Origin: Maritimibacter sp.
GTDB taxonomy: Bacteria; Pseudomonadota; Alphaproteobacteria; Rhodobacterales; Rhodobacteraceae
Direction: 5' to 3'
NCBI GenBank assembly: GCA_011389895.1
Contig: JAABTN010000001.1
Span: 62,001 to 126,000 of the forward strand
Length of the DNA: 64,000 nt
The position numbers and the translations under genes were made by a program. This document shows, one piece after another, positions 18,116 to 26,993 of this stretch (the first letter of the stretch is position 1; every line of letters begins with the position of its first letter). Under the pieces are notes generated by a model. That model worked only from the letters and a program-made list of their open reading frames with translations. It was not told where the DNA came from and searched no databases.

Positions 18116-20404
18116 ATGGAAAAGTTCGGCAAGGCACAGGCGTTCACGCGTCTTGAAGATATTCGATTTTTGAAAGGTGAAGGGCGATATATCGACGATA
18201 TCGCACCGTTTGGGTCGGCTTATGGATATTTCCTGCGCTCGCCGGTCGCCCATGCCACGATCACAACGTTGGATGTCGACGACGCGCGGGGCGCGGATGG
18301 CGTGCGTCTGATCCTCACGGCGGAGGATCTTGAAGCGGCAGGTGTGAAGATGGAGATGTGGGCCTCGCAAGTCCCGAACCGGGACGGAAGCCGGGGGGCA
18401 AAGCCCGCCCGCCCGCCCTTGGCGAAGGGCAAGCTGCGCTTCGTGGGCGAAGCGGTGGCGTTCATCGTCGCCGACACGCTTGAGGCCGCGCGTGACGCTG
18501 CCGAAATGATCGAGCTGGATTTCGATGAACACCCCGCCAAGACCGATCTCGCCCCCGGCGGGGCGGTGGTGCATGACGCGGTGCCCGATAACGTGGCCTA
18601 TGATTTTGGTCTGGGGGATGAAGCCGCGACCGAAGCCGCCATTGCCAAGGCCGCCCACGTGGTGACAAGGACCATTCCCGACACCCGCGTCTATGCCGTT
18701 TCGATGGAGCCGCGCGGGGGCTTTGCCGAGGTGATCGAGGGCGGGCGTCTCCATCTTGCCATGTCCGGGCAGGGCGTGTGGGGCCCGAAATCTCAGATCG
18801 CGAAGGCGCTGGGTCTGGACGAGGATCAGCTTCGAGTGACAACGCCGGACGTGGGCGGCGGTTTTGGTATGAAAGCGCAGATGTATCCCGAATACATCGT
18901 GCTGACACATGCAGCGCGGGTGTTAAGTTCGCCGGTGCGCTGGATGGCGGATCGCACGGAATCGATGCTCTCTGATAATGCCGGGCGCGCGCTGACCTCG
19001 ACCGCGACGCTTGCTTTTGACGAAAACTACAAGATCACCGCCTACAAGGTCGAAACCCTGAGCGACCTTGGCGCCTATAGCAGCCAGTTCGGCCAGCCGA
19101 TCCAGTCGAACCTGTTCGCCCGGGTGCTGACCGGCGTCTACGACATCCAGACCGCGTGGCAGAACGCGCGGGGCATTCACACCAACACGGTGCAGGTCGA
19201 TGCCTACCGCGGGGCCGGGCGGCCCGAGGCGATCTATGTGCTCGAACGGATGATGAATTTCGCCGCGCATGATCTTGGGCTTGATAGCTGGGATCTGCGG
19301 CGGCGCAATTTCATTCCCGCCGATCAATTCCCCTATGACACCGTGTCAGGCGAAACCTATGACGTCGGGGATTTCGACCGTGTGTTGTCGCGGGTCGCGG
19401 AAGAGGCCGATCTTGGTGGCTTCACCAAACGATGCGAGGCGTCCAAGGCCAAGGGGCGCTTGCGCGGCATCGGGCTGGCCTTCTACATCGAATCGATCCT
19501 TGGCGCCCCCGAAGAGGATGCGACCCTCGAATTCACCGATGATGGTCATGTCCGGCTCTATGTCGGCACCCAATCCAACGGTCAGGGGCATGAGACGGTT
19601 TTTGCAAAGTTTCTGTCCGATCAGACCGGGATTCCGGTCGAAAAGATCGAAATTGTACAAGGCGACAGTGATCGCATCGCGCGCGGCGGCGGCACCGGCG
19701 GGTCGCGCTCTGTCACCGTGCAGAACAACGTGACGCTGGCCACGATCGACACCGTCATCGCCGGGTTCAAGGCGCTTTTGGCGGCCGAGGAAGGCGTGGA
19801 CGCGGACGACATCAGCTTTGATGACGAGGTGTTTCGCATTCCCGGCTCGAACCTCACCCCCACCATGCTCGACACCGCCGCACTGGCCCATGCGCGTGGG
19901 CGCAAGGATCTGATGCGGGTGACCGAGACGGCAAAGCTGCCTGCCCGATCGTTCCCCAACGGGGCCCATGTGGCCGAGGTCGAGGTTGATCCCGAGACCG
20001 GCGCGGCGCGTCTTGTGCGCTACACGGTCACCGATGATTTCGGCAACATGATCAACCCGCTTCTCGTCGAAGGACAGGTGCATGGCGGCGTGGTGCAGGG
20101 GGCGGGGCAATTGCTCATGGAACACGCCGTGACCGATGAGGACGGACAGGTCGTGACGGCGAGCTTCATGGATTACGCCATGCCGCGCGCCGACGATGTG
20201 CCGTTCATGAAATTCACGACCGAACCGGTTCCCTCGACCGCCAATCCCATGGGCATGAAGGGGTGTGGCGAGGCCGGGACGGTCGGGTCGATGGCCGCGG
20301 TCGGCAACGCCATGGCCGATGCGCTTTGGCAGGCGGGGGTGCGCGATCCGCAAATGCCCTTCACCCCGCTTCGGGTCTGGCAAATGATCCAGGACGCGCG
20401 CTGA
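18116..20404 (+). CDS. Molybdopterin-binding hydroxylase large subunit (form II CoxL-like)
   Basis: A 762-residue protein of the xanthine dehydrogenase / CO dehydrogenase large-subunit family. It shows the Moco-binding segments GGGFGMK, GQGHETVFAKFL and the active-site glutamate in GCGEAGTVGSM (about residue 717). The active-site loop reads AYRGAGR (about 363-369), the form II signature, not the AYXCSFR of true CO dehydrogenase, so CO oxidation is not implied. The substrate is unknown. The FAD and iron-sulfur subunit genes normally found beside it are absent here. It lies 30 bases after the decarboxylase gene and 32 bases before the DUF2235 gene. The ribosome site is GGGAGA. Confidence 0.9.
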   Translation: MEKFGKAQAFTRLEDIRFLKGEGRYIDDIAPFGSAYGYFLRSPVAHATITTLDVDDARGADGVRLILTAEDLEAAGVKMEMWASQVPNRDGSRGAKPARPPLAKGKLRFVGEAVAFIVADTLEAARDAAEMIELDFDEHPAKTDLAPGGAVVHDAVPDNVAYDFGLGDEAATEAAIAKAAHVVTRTIPDTRVYAVSMEPRGGFAEVIEGGRLHLAMSGQGVWGPKSQIAKALGLDEDQLRVTTPDVGGGFGMKAQMYPEYIVLTHAARVLSSPVRWMADRTESMLSDNAGRALTSTATLAFDENYKITAYKVETLSDLGAYSSQFGQPIQSNLFARVLTGVYDIQTAWQNARGIHTNTVQVDAYRGAGRPEAIYVLERMMNFAAHDLGLDSWDLRRRNFIPADQFPYDTVSGETYDVGDFDRVLSRVAEEADLGGFTKRCEASKAKGRLRGIGLAFYIESILGAPEEDATLEFTDDGHVRLYVGTQSNGQGHETVFAKFLSDQTGIPVEKIEIVQGDSDRIARGGGTGGSRSVTVQNNVTLATIDTVIAGFKALLAAEEGVDADDISFDDEVFRIPGSNLTPTMLDTAALAHARGRKDLMRVTETAKLPARSFPNGAHVAEVEVDPETGAARLVRYTVTDDFGNMINPLLVEGQVHGGVVQGAGQLLMEHAVTDEDGQVVTASFMDYAMPRADDVPFMKFTTEPVPSTANPMGMKGCGEAGTVGSMAAVGNAMADALWQAGVRDPQMPFTPLRVWQMIQDAR

Positions 20405-20436
20405 GGTCCACGTGGAGAACAGGGTAAGACCCGGTC

Positions 20437-21546
20437 ATGTCGCTTCGACGCAGGATCAATCGCACGCTTCACGGGCTCACCGGCGGTGGGTTCACGCGGC
20501 TGCGCAAACTGTTGCGGGGCAAGGTGCTTTGGGCCGGGGCGCAAACGCCGTCGCGCGCGCCGGTAACCCATGTGATCCTGCTCGACGGGACCATGTCGAC
20601 GCTGGAGCCGGGGCGCGAAACCAATGCCGGGCTGGTCTATCGCCTTGCCGATGAAATGCGCCGGCGCAGCGGCTCGCCGCGCCTGTCGGTCTATTACGAG
20701 GCCGGCATCCAATGGCGCGACTGGCGTTCAGCCTGGCCGGTGGCGACGGGCAAGGGCATCGACGCCCAGATATGCCGCGCCTACGGCGTGCTTGCCAGCC
20801 GGTATCGCCCCGGCGACCGGGTCTTCCTGTTCGGTTATTCGCGCGGGGCCTTCGCCGTGCGCTCGCTCGCCGGGATGATCGACCGGGTCGGGTTGTTGCG
20901 GGCCGATCAGGCGACCGTGCGCAATGTCGAGACCGCCTTTCGCCACTACCAGGCCGACAGCCTGAGCGCCGCCGGGCACAGCTTTGCCCAAACCCATTGC
21001 CATGGCTATGTCGAGATCGAGATGATCGGGGTCTGGGATACGGTGAAGGCGCTTGGCCTGCCCTGGCCGATCATCTGGCGGCTCTTCGAACGCCACCACC
21101 GGTTTCACAACGCGAGCCTCGGGTTGAACGTGCGCCATGGCTATCACGCGCTGGCGCGTGACGAGACGCGGCGTGCCTATCAACCGATCCTGTGGCGCAC
21201 CTTTGGTGAATTTCCCGGTCGGATCGAACAGCTGTGGTTTCCCGGCACACATGGCGATGTCGGCGGGCAATTGGACGGGTTCGAGGCGGCGCGCCCCCTG
21301 TCCTGGGTATCGCTCAACTGGATGCTTGCGCGCGCGGAAGAGACCGGTCTGCCGCTGCCCGAGGATTGGGGCAAGCGATTTCCTGCGGATCCCGACGCCC
21401 CGTCCATGGGGCATCGGCACGGCTGGGGCAGGCTCTTTTTCCTGCGTAGTGTCCGGCAGCGCGGCAATGACCCTTCCGAGGCGGACTGGCAGCCGGACCC
21501 TGCCGCCCACAAGAATGCCCAGACGGAACGCGAGGGTGCGCGATAA
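20437..21546 (+). CDS. DUF2235 alpha/beta-hydrolase-like protein
   Basis: A 369-residue protein of the DUF2235 family. The nucleophile motif GYSRGAFAVRSLAG (about residue 132) and the downstream GVWDTVKALG and WFPGTHGDVGG, with the likely catalytic aspartate and histidine, match the family. Related domains occur in type VI secretion phospholipase effectors (Tle1 group), but there are no VgrG, PAAR or immunity genes nearby, so a housekeeping or unknown hydrolase is more likely. There is no signal peptide. It follows the molybdopterin-protein gene by 32 bases and is convergent with the thioesterase gene. Confidence 0.83.
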   Translation: MSLRRRINRTLHGLTGGGFTRLRKLLRGKVLWAGAQTPSRAPVTHVILLDGTMSTLEPGRETNAGLVYRLADEMRRRSGSPRLSVYYEAGIQWRDWRSAWPVATGKGIDAQICRAYGVLASRYRPGDRVFLFGYSRGAFAVRSLAGMIDRVGLLRADQATVRNVETAFRHYQADSLSAAGHSFAQTHCHGYVEIEMIGVWDTVKALGLPWPIIWRLFERHHRFHNASLGLNVRHGYHALARDETRRAYQPILWRTFGEFPGRIEQLWFPGTHGDVGGQLDGFEAARPLSWVSLNWMLARAEETGLPLPEDWGKRFPADPDAPSMGHRHGWGRLFFLRSVRQRGNDPSEADWQPDPAAHKNAQTEREGAR

Positions 21547-21555
21547 CCCGCGCGC

Positions 21556-22032
21556 TCACCCCACCTGCATGATGATGCAGGTGGTCGACCCGGTGGCATA
21601 GAGTTTACCATCCTCCACCCCGCGTATTTCACCGCTGGCGATCCCGGTCGACCGCCCGGCATGCTGGACCCAACCGGTCGCCTCGATCTCCATGCCGATC
21701 GGCAGGGGGCGGGTGATGTTCACCTTGTATTCGAGCGTGGTGTAGACCGACCCTTTCGGCACCTTCGTCATCACCGCGCAGGCCATGCAGCTATCCAGAA
21801 GCGTGCCATACCAGCCGCCATGAACCGTGCCCATCGGGTTGCAGACCTCAAACGTCGGGGCGCCCCGAAAGACAACCTTGCCGTCCTCCACATGGGTCGC
21901 CTCGTAATTCATCGTGGTGCCGATCGGGGGGCCGGCCAGATCGCCCGCAAGCATTCTTTGCATGAATTCGAGGCCGGACATGGACAGGGCTTCGGCCTGT
22001 GACGGCAGGTCGTCGGGGGTTTGCGCGCGCAT
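21556..22032 (-). CDS. PaaI-family hotdog thioesterase
   Basis: A 158-residue hotdog-fold acyl-CoA thioesterase. NPMGTVHGGWYGTLLDSCMA is the PaaI-type active-site region, and VNITRPLPIG with GWVQHAGRSTGIA are further family features. The open frame extends 50 codons upstream through a GC-rich repeat, but the ATG at 22030-22032 has a strong ribosome site (AAGGAGA) and gives the usual N-terminus. Substrate is unknown; family members hydrolyse aromatic or medium-chain acyl-CoAs. Single gene, divergent from groESL. Confidence 0.88.
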   Translation of the reverse strand: MRAQTPDDLPSQAEALSMSGLEFMQRMLAGDLAGPPIGTTMNYEATHVEDGKVVFRGAPTFEVCNPMGTVHGGWYGTLLDSCMACAVMTKVPKGSVYTTLEYKVNITRPLPIGMEIEATGWVQHAGRSTGIASGEIRGVEDGKLYATGSTTCIIMQVG

Positions 22033-22102
22033 CTGGATCTCCTTTTCACGCGTGAGCGTTGCGCTGCCTGGCCACGGGGGCAAGCGTGACGTTGGGTTCG
22101 GG

Positions 22103-22141
22103 CGGGGGGCAGGTCGGGGGGGCAGGTCGGGGGGGCAGGTC
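22103..22141. repeat. Three tandem copies of a 13-base G-rich unit
   Basis: The unit GGGGGGGCAGGTC is repeated three times without gaps (the first copy begins with C in place of the first G). It lies between the thioesterase start and the groESL promoter. It looks like a small variable tandem repeat, and each unit carries a G-tract able to join a G-quadruplex. Confidence 0.8.
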
Positions 22142-22208
22142 GGGCGGCAAGCGGGGACATCCGGAGAAGCTGGCGCACGCAAGGTGAAAATTTTTCACAC
22201 GCGCGCCG

Positions 22209-22238
22209 TTGACACGCTCGCGTGACCTCCCTAGCTAT
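22209..22238 (+). promoter_or_regulatory. groESL promoter
   Basis: A perfect -35 TTGACA (22209-22214) is followed after 17 bases by TAGCTA (22232-22237), a good -10 box. The CIRCE element starts about seven bases further on, so HrcA bound there would block initiation. Confidence 0.8.
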
Positions 22239-22244
22239 GCGCCG

Positions 22245-22271
22245 TTAGCACTCGCGTTCCGTGAGTGCCAA
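22245..22271. promoter_or_regulatory. CIRCE element (HrcA operator) of groESL
   Basis: TTAGCACTC-N9-GAGTGCCAA matches the CIRCE consensus TTAGCACTC-N9-GAGTGCTAA with one mismatch in the right arm. It overlaps the expected transcription start of groES, so heat-shock control by HrcA is expected. Confidence 0.95.
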
Positions 22272-22304
22272 TATCGAATTCAATCGAGTTGAGGAGCCTC
22301 AGAG

Positions 22305-22592
22305 ATGGCATTTACTCCCCTGCATGACCGCGTTCTCGTCGAGCGCGTCGAGAGCGAAGAAACGACCTCCGGTGGCCTGATCATCCCTGACAGTGCCAAG
22401 GAAAAGCCGGCCGAAGGCAAAGTTGTTGCCGTTGGCGCCGGGACCAAGGACGAAGACGGCGACCGTATCGCGTTGGATGTCAAGGAAGGCGACGTCGTGT
22501 TGTTCGGCAAGTGGTCGGGCACCGAAATCACGCTCGACGGCAAAGAAATGCTGATCATGAAAGAATCCGACATCATGGGCATCATCGCCTGA
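22305..22592 (+). CDS. groES: Co-chaperonin GroES
   Basis: The 95-residue lid of the GroEL folding chamber. It has the usual start ([14 protein letters not shown]), the mobile loop ([19 protein letters not shown]) that contacts GroEL, and the C-terminal [14 protein letters not shown]. It is the first gene of the groESL operon, 36 bases before groEL, under a sigma-70 promoter and a CIRCE element. Confidence 0.98.
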   Translation: MAFTPLHDRVLVERVESEETTSGGLIIPDSAKEKPAEGKVVAVGAGTKDEDGDRIALDVKEGDVVLFGKWSGTEITLDGKEMLIMKESDIMGIIA

Positions 22593-22625
22593 TCGTCGAC
22601 CCGAAACATCTCTACAAGGAGTTAA

Positions 22626-24269
<1,644 letters not shown>

Positions 24270-24310
24270 ACGCCGGTGTCCGCGCTGCGGATACGGACAA
24301 GATCGAACAA

Positions 24311-24337
24311 GGGCGGCGCGCAGGCGTCGCCCTTTTT
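24311..24337 (+). terminator. Terminator after groEL
   Basis: GGGCGGCG and CGTCGCCC form a stem with one mismatch, followed by TTTTT, about 40 bases after the groEL stop. Confidence 0.85.
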
Positions 24338-24488
24338 CATGGCGTGCCGAACGGCCCGTGATCCACGCCCGCGACCCATGCATCAGACGCGGGCCGGGGA
24401 TGTCGAATTTCCGGGCCTCAAACCTTAAAGTCGTCCGCCATAACGCCTATGTGAACAGGACGCTGCTTTTGCAAAAAGGACACCCATC

Positions 24489-25616
24489 ATGTTGCGACAG
24501 GCGCTTATTTTCATTTTTCTCATGGCGGCAACACCGCTCGCCGCGCAAGAGGGCGCATCCTTCTCGCTCGGCGGGGATCAGTTTCTCGCGGGCCGGACCG
24601 TGGACGCCAGCCGCGCGGTCGACGGCGATGTCTTTGCCGCGGGCAACAGCGTCACCGTCACCGGCGACGTGGGTGGGAGCGCGCATCTCGCGGGCCGCAA
24701 GATCATCGTGAATGGCCAGATCGGGACCAACCTTTATGCCGGGGGCTTCAGCGTGGATGTGAACGGCGCTGTGTCGGGCAACGCGACGCTCACCGGCAAT
24801 TCCATCCGGGTGGATGAGCCGGTCTCGGGCAACCTTCGGGCGATGGGCGCGGATGTCTACCTCAGGGCCCCGGTGGCCGGCAGCGCCATTCTCGGGGGTG
24901 ACGGGGTTGTCATTGATGCCGCGATCCTGGGCGATCTGGCGCTTGGCGGCAGCGACATTGATTGGGGCGAAAGTGCCCGGGTCGACGGGACGCTGCATCT
25001 CTATGTCGAAGAGGGCGAAGAGATCGAGGTTCCGGCGCGCGTCGCCACGGCGGACCGGGTGGAACTCCACCCGATGTCGGCTTGGGACGGGGACGTCGAG
25101 GCCGCTGAAGAGGACGAGCCGCGCGGGTTCTGGGCGCGTCTGGGCGGGCTTTTCGGCCCGGTCCTGATCACCGGCGTGATCGCCACCGCGCTGGCGGCCC
25201 TTGCCCCCGGGTTCACCGCGAGCCTGCGGGAACGCGCGCTGGCGCAACCGGGTCGCACCCTGTGGATCGGGGCGCTGGGCCTGTCTGCCGTGACCGGCGC
25301 GACCGTGGTGCTGGCCATCACCGGCATTGGCATTTTCGTTGCACCGCTGGCGGTCTTCGCGGCCCTTGCCTTGGGGGCTGCGGGCTACGTGGTGGGCGCC
25401 TATCTTCTCGGGGTCTGGGCCATGACCGCCGTGGGGCAGGAGGTGCCGCAAAGCACGCTTGACCGCGCGATCGCCGCCTTTGTCGGGGCCGGGCTTTTGA
25501 CCATCGCGTCCCTGATCCCGTTCGTCGGCTGGCCTGCCGTGGTTGCCGTGCTTCTGGTCGGGGTCGGCGGATTGGTGATCCGGCTGTTCGAGCCGGCGTT
25601 CTTTGCAAGGGCCTGA
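24489..25616 (+). CDS. Secreted beta-solenoid protein with C-terminal membrane domain
   Basis: A 375-residue protein. Residues 1 to about 19 are a Sec signal (ending PLAAQ). Residues about 25-180 are built of short repeats rich in G, V, D, N and A ([34 protein letters not shown] and so on), the pattern of a bactofilin-like right-handed beta-helix. After an acidic linker (EAAEEDEP), about residues 220-370 form four or more membrane helices. So the solenoid is probably periplasmic and tethered to the inner membrane. The function is unknown; similar polymer-forming proteins act as scaffolds. It is followed at 19 bases by the lipase-like gene, on the same strand. Confidence 0.75.
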   Translation: MLRQALIFIFLMAATPLAAQEGASFSLGGDQFLAGRTVDASRAVDGDVFAAGNSVTVTGDVGGSAHLAGRKIIVNGQIGTNLYAGGFSVDVNGAVSGNATLTGNSIRVDEPVSGNLRAMGADVYLRAPVAGSAILGGDGVVIDAAILGDLALGGSDIDWGESARVDGTLHLYVEEGEEIEVPARVATADRVELHPMSAWDGDVEAAEEDEPRGFWARLGGLFGPVLITGVIATALAALAPGFTASLRERALAQPGRTLWIGALGLSAVTGATVVLAITGIGIFVAPLAVFAALALGAAGYVVGAYLLGVWAMTAVGQEVPQSTLDRAIAAFVGAGLLTIASLIPFVGWPAVVAVLLVGVGGLVIRLFEPAFFARA

Positions 25617-25635
25617 TGTGAGAGGCTTGCCCAGA

Positions 25636-26391
25636 ATGACGCGCACCCTTGCGCTTGGCCTTTGTGCAGTCGTCGCGTCATCGGTCTGGGCGCAGGACGC
25701 CCGGGCCGATTGTGCCGTGCTGTTGCACGGGCTGTCGCGCACCTCCGCGTCGCTTCTGATCATGGAGGAGGCGCTCACGCAGGCGGGCTATGACGTGGTC
25801 AACCGCGACTACCCCTCGACCGACGCCCCGATTGACGAATTGGTCAAGGCGGTGCCCGAGGCCGTGGAGGCCTGTCCCGAAGGTCCGGTTCATTTCGTCA
25901 CCCATTCGCTCGGGGGCATCCTGTTGCGCGTCTGGCTGGAAGATCATCGACCGGAGAACATGGGGCGGGTCGTGATGCTCGCCCCCCCGAACCATGGCAC
26001 CGAGGTGGTCGACCGTTTCGCCGACCTCGCCGCCTTCGAATGGATCATGGGGCCCGCCGGGCTCGAACTTGGGACCGGGCCGGGATCGACGCCCAATGCG
26101 ATTGGCCTGCCGCGTTTCGCGCTTGGGGTCATCGCCGGGGATCGGTCGTTGAATCCGATCCTGTCGGCCATGATCGAAGGCGAGGATGACGGCAAGGTTT
26201 CGGTCGCTTCGACCCGGATCAAGGGCATGGACGATCACATCGTTCTGCCGGTGACCCACACGTTCATGATGTCCAATCCGCTGGTCATCGCCGAAGTCGT
26301 CGAATTCCTTGAAACCGGCGCCTTTGATCACGATCTCACGGTTGCCGATGTTCTGGACCGCATTGCGCGCGAGGCAGGCTACCGAAACTGA
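25636..26391 (+). CDS. Secreted lipase-like alpha/beta hydrolase
   Basis: A 251-residue periplasmic hydrolase. The first about 24 residues are a Sec signal ending ARADC, possibly with a lipoprotein-like cysteine (the lipobox is poor). [12 protein letters not shown] supplies the oxyanion region and [14 protein letters not shown] the serine nucleophile (SxG in THSLGG). [15 protein letters not shown] supplies the likely catalytic histidine. It resembles esterase/lipase proteins that hydrolyse triacylglycerol or phospholipid esters. I chose the ATG at 25636, after GAGAGG, over an earlier in-frame codon that overlaps the previous gene. Cotranscription with the solenoid gene is likely. Confidence 0.82.
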   Translation: MTRTLALGLCAVVASSVWAQDARADCAVLLHGLSRTSASLLIMEEALTQAGYDVVNRDYPSTDAPIDELVKAVPEAVEACPEGPVHFVTHSLGGILLRVWLEDHRPENMGRVVMLAPPNHGTEVVDRFADLAAFEWIMGPAGLELGTGPGSTPNAIGLPRFALGVIAGDRSLNPILSAMIEGEDDGKVSVASTRIKGMDDHIVLPVTHTFMMSNPLVIAEVVEFLETGAFDHDLTVADVLDRIAREAGYRN

Positions 26392-26410
26392 GCCGGACGC
26401 GGTCGCAGGG

Positions 26411-26839
26411 TCACAAGATGCCAATCTCGGCCAGCTTTTTTTCAAGCTCGACCGGCAGATCGCTGTCCCCCGCGCGTGCCTTCGGAAGGTCGCCGGGCGC
26501 GTCCCCCGCTGCGAGGTATCGCCAGCCCTGAAACGGGCGGCGCGGTGCTGCGTTGGTGCGGATGATCTCCTGATCCAGCACGAGCCCGCAACGCCGTATC
26601 CCGTCGTCCCCGATCACCTCGTCGAGCCGTTTGATCCGCTGGCGGGCGAGAATCACACCCTTGAACACCCAGTAAAGCGACCCGCCCGCCAGCAGCTCGG
26701 CCTCGCGTTTCGGCCACATCCGGGTGACGTGACGGGGTTCAAAGTGCTCGGCCCCGCCCGCGCGCAGGGCCTGCCAGGCCGCCAGGTCTTCGACGTTTTC
26801 CGCGCCGACGCAGAGTTTGACCAAGTTTACATGGCTCAC
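26411..26839 (-). CDS. DUF1489 family protein
   Basis: A 142-residue cytosolic protein of the DUF1489 family, found throughout alphaproteobacteria and of unknown function. The N-terminal SHVNLVKLCVGAENVEDLAAW, the central HVTRMWPKREAELLAGGS and RPFQGWRYLA are typical. I prefer the GTG start at 26839 (after a GGGGG ribosome site), which gives MSHVNLVKLC; a TTG five codons upstream is also open. It is divergent from nrdJ, with a perfect 10-bp inverted repeat in the gap. Confidence 0.85.
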   Translation of the reverse strand: MSHVNLVKLCVGAENVEDLAAWQALRAGGAEHFEPRHVTRMWPKREAELLAGGSLYWVFKGVILARQRIKRLDEVIGDDGIRRCGLVLDQEIIRTNAAPRRPFQGWRYLAAGDAPGDLPKARAGDSDLPVELEKKLAEIGIL

Positions 26840-26857
26840 AGGCAATGCCCCCAATAT

Positions 26858-26894
26858 GTCACGCCGCTACATCTTTGGTGCCTCGCGGCGTGAC
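26858..26894. promoter_or_regulatory. Perfect 10-bp inverted repeat between DUF1489 and nrdJ
   Basis: GTCACGCCGC (26858-26867) and GCGGCGTGAC (26885-26894) are exact inverted repeats 17 bases apart. The site lies about 19 bases from the DUF1489 start and 100 bases from nrdJ. It could be an operator or an RNA hairpin. I see neither a NrdR box nor a cobalamin riboswitch in this gap. Confidence 0.5.
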
Positions 26895-26993
26895 TCACCC
26901 AAATGTTCTGTTATATTAGGTCTTCTCCGGCTGCCCGTGCAACCGGGGGCTAGCCATTAGACCGTTCACGTAACCGTTCAACAAGGACGTGCC

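Noticed and set aside
16946-18910. 654-codon minus-strand open frame
   Set aside because: Runs antisense to two well-supported genes, the decarboxylase and the molybdopterin protein.
18116-20404. Aerobic CO dehydrogenase (coxL)
   Set aside because: The active-site loop is AYRGAGR (form II), not AYXCSFR, and coxM/coxS are absent.
26895-26993. Cobalamin riboswitch or NrdR box before nrdJ
   Set aside because: I could not find the B12-box or the NrdR consensus in this stretch.
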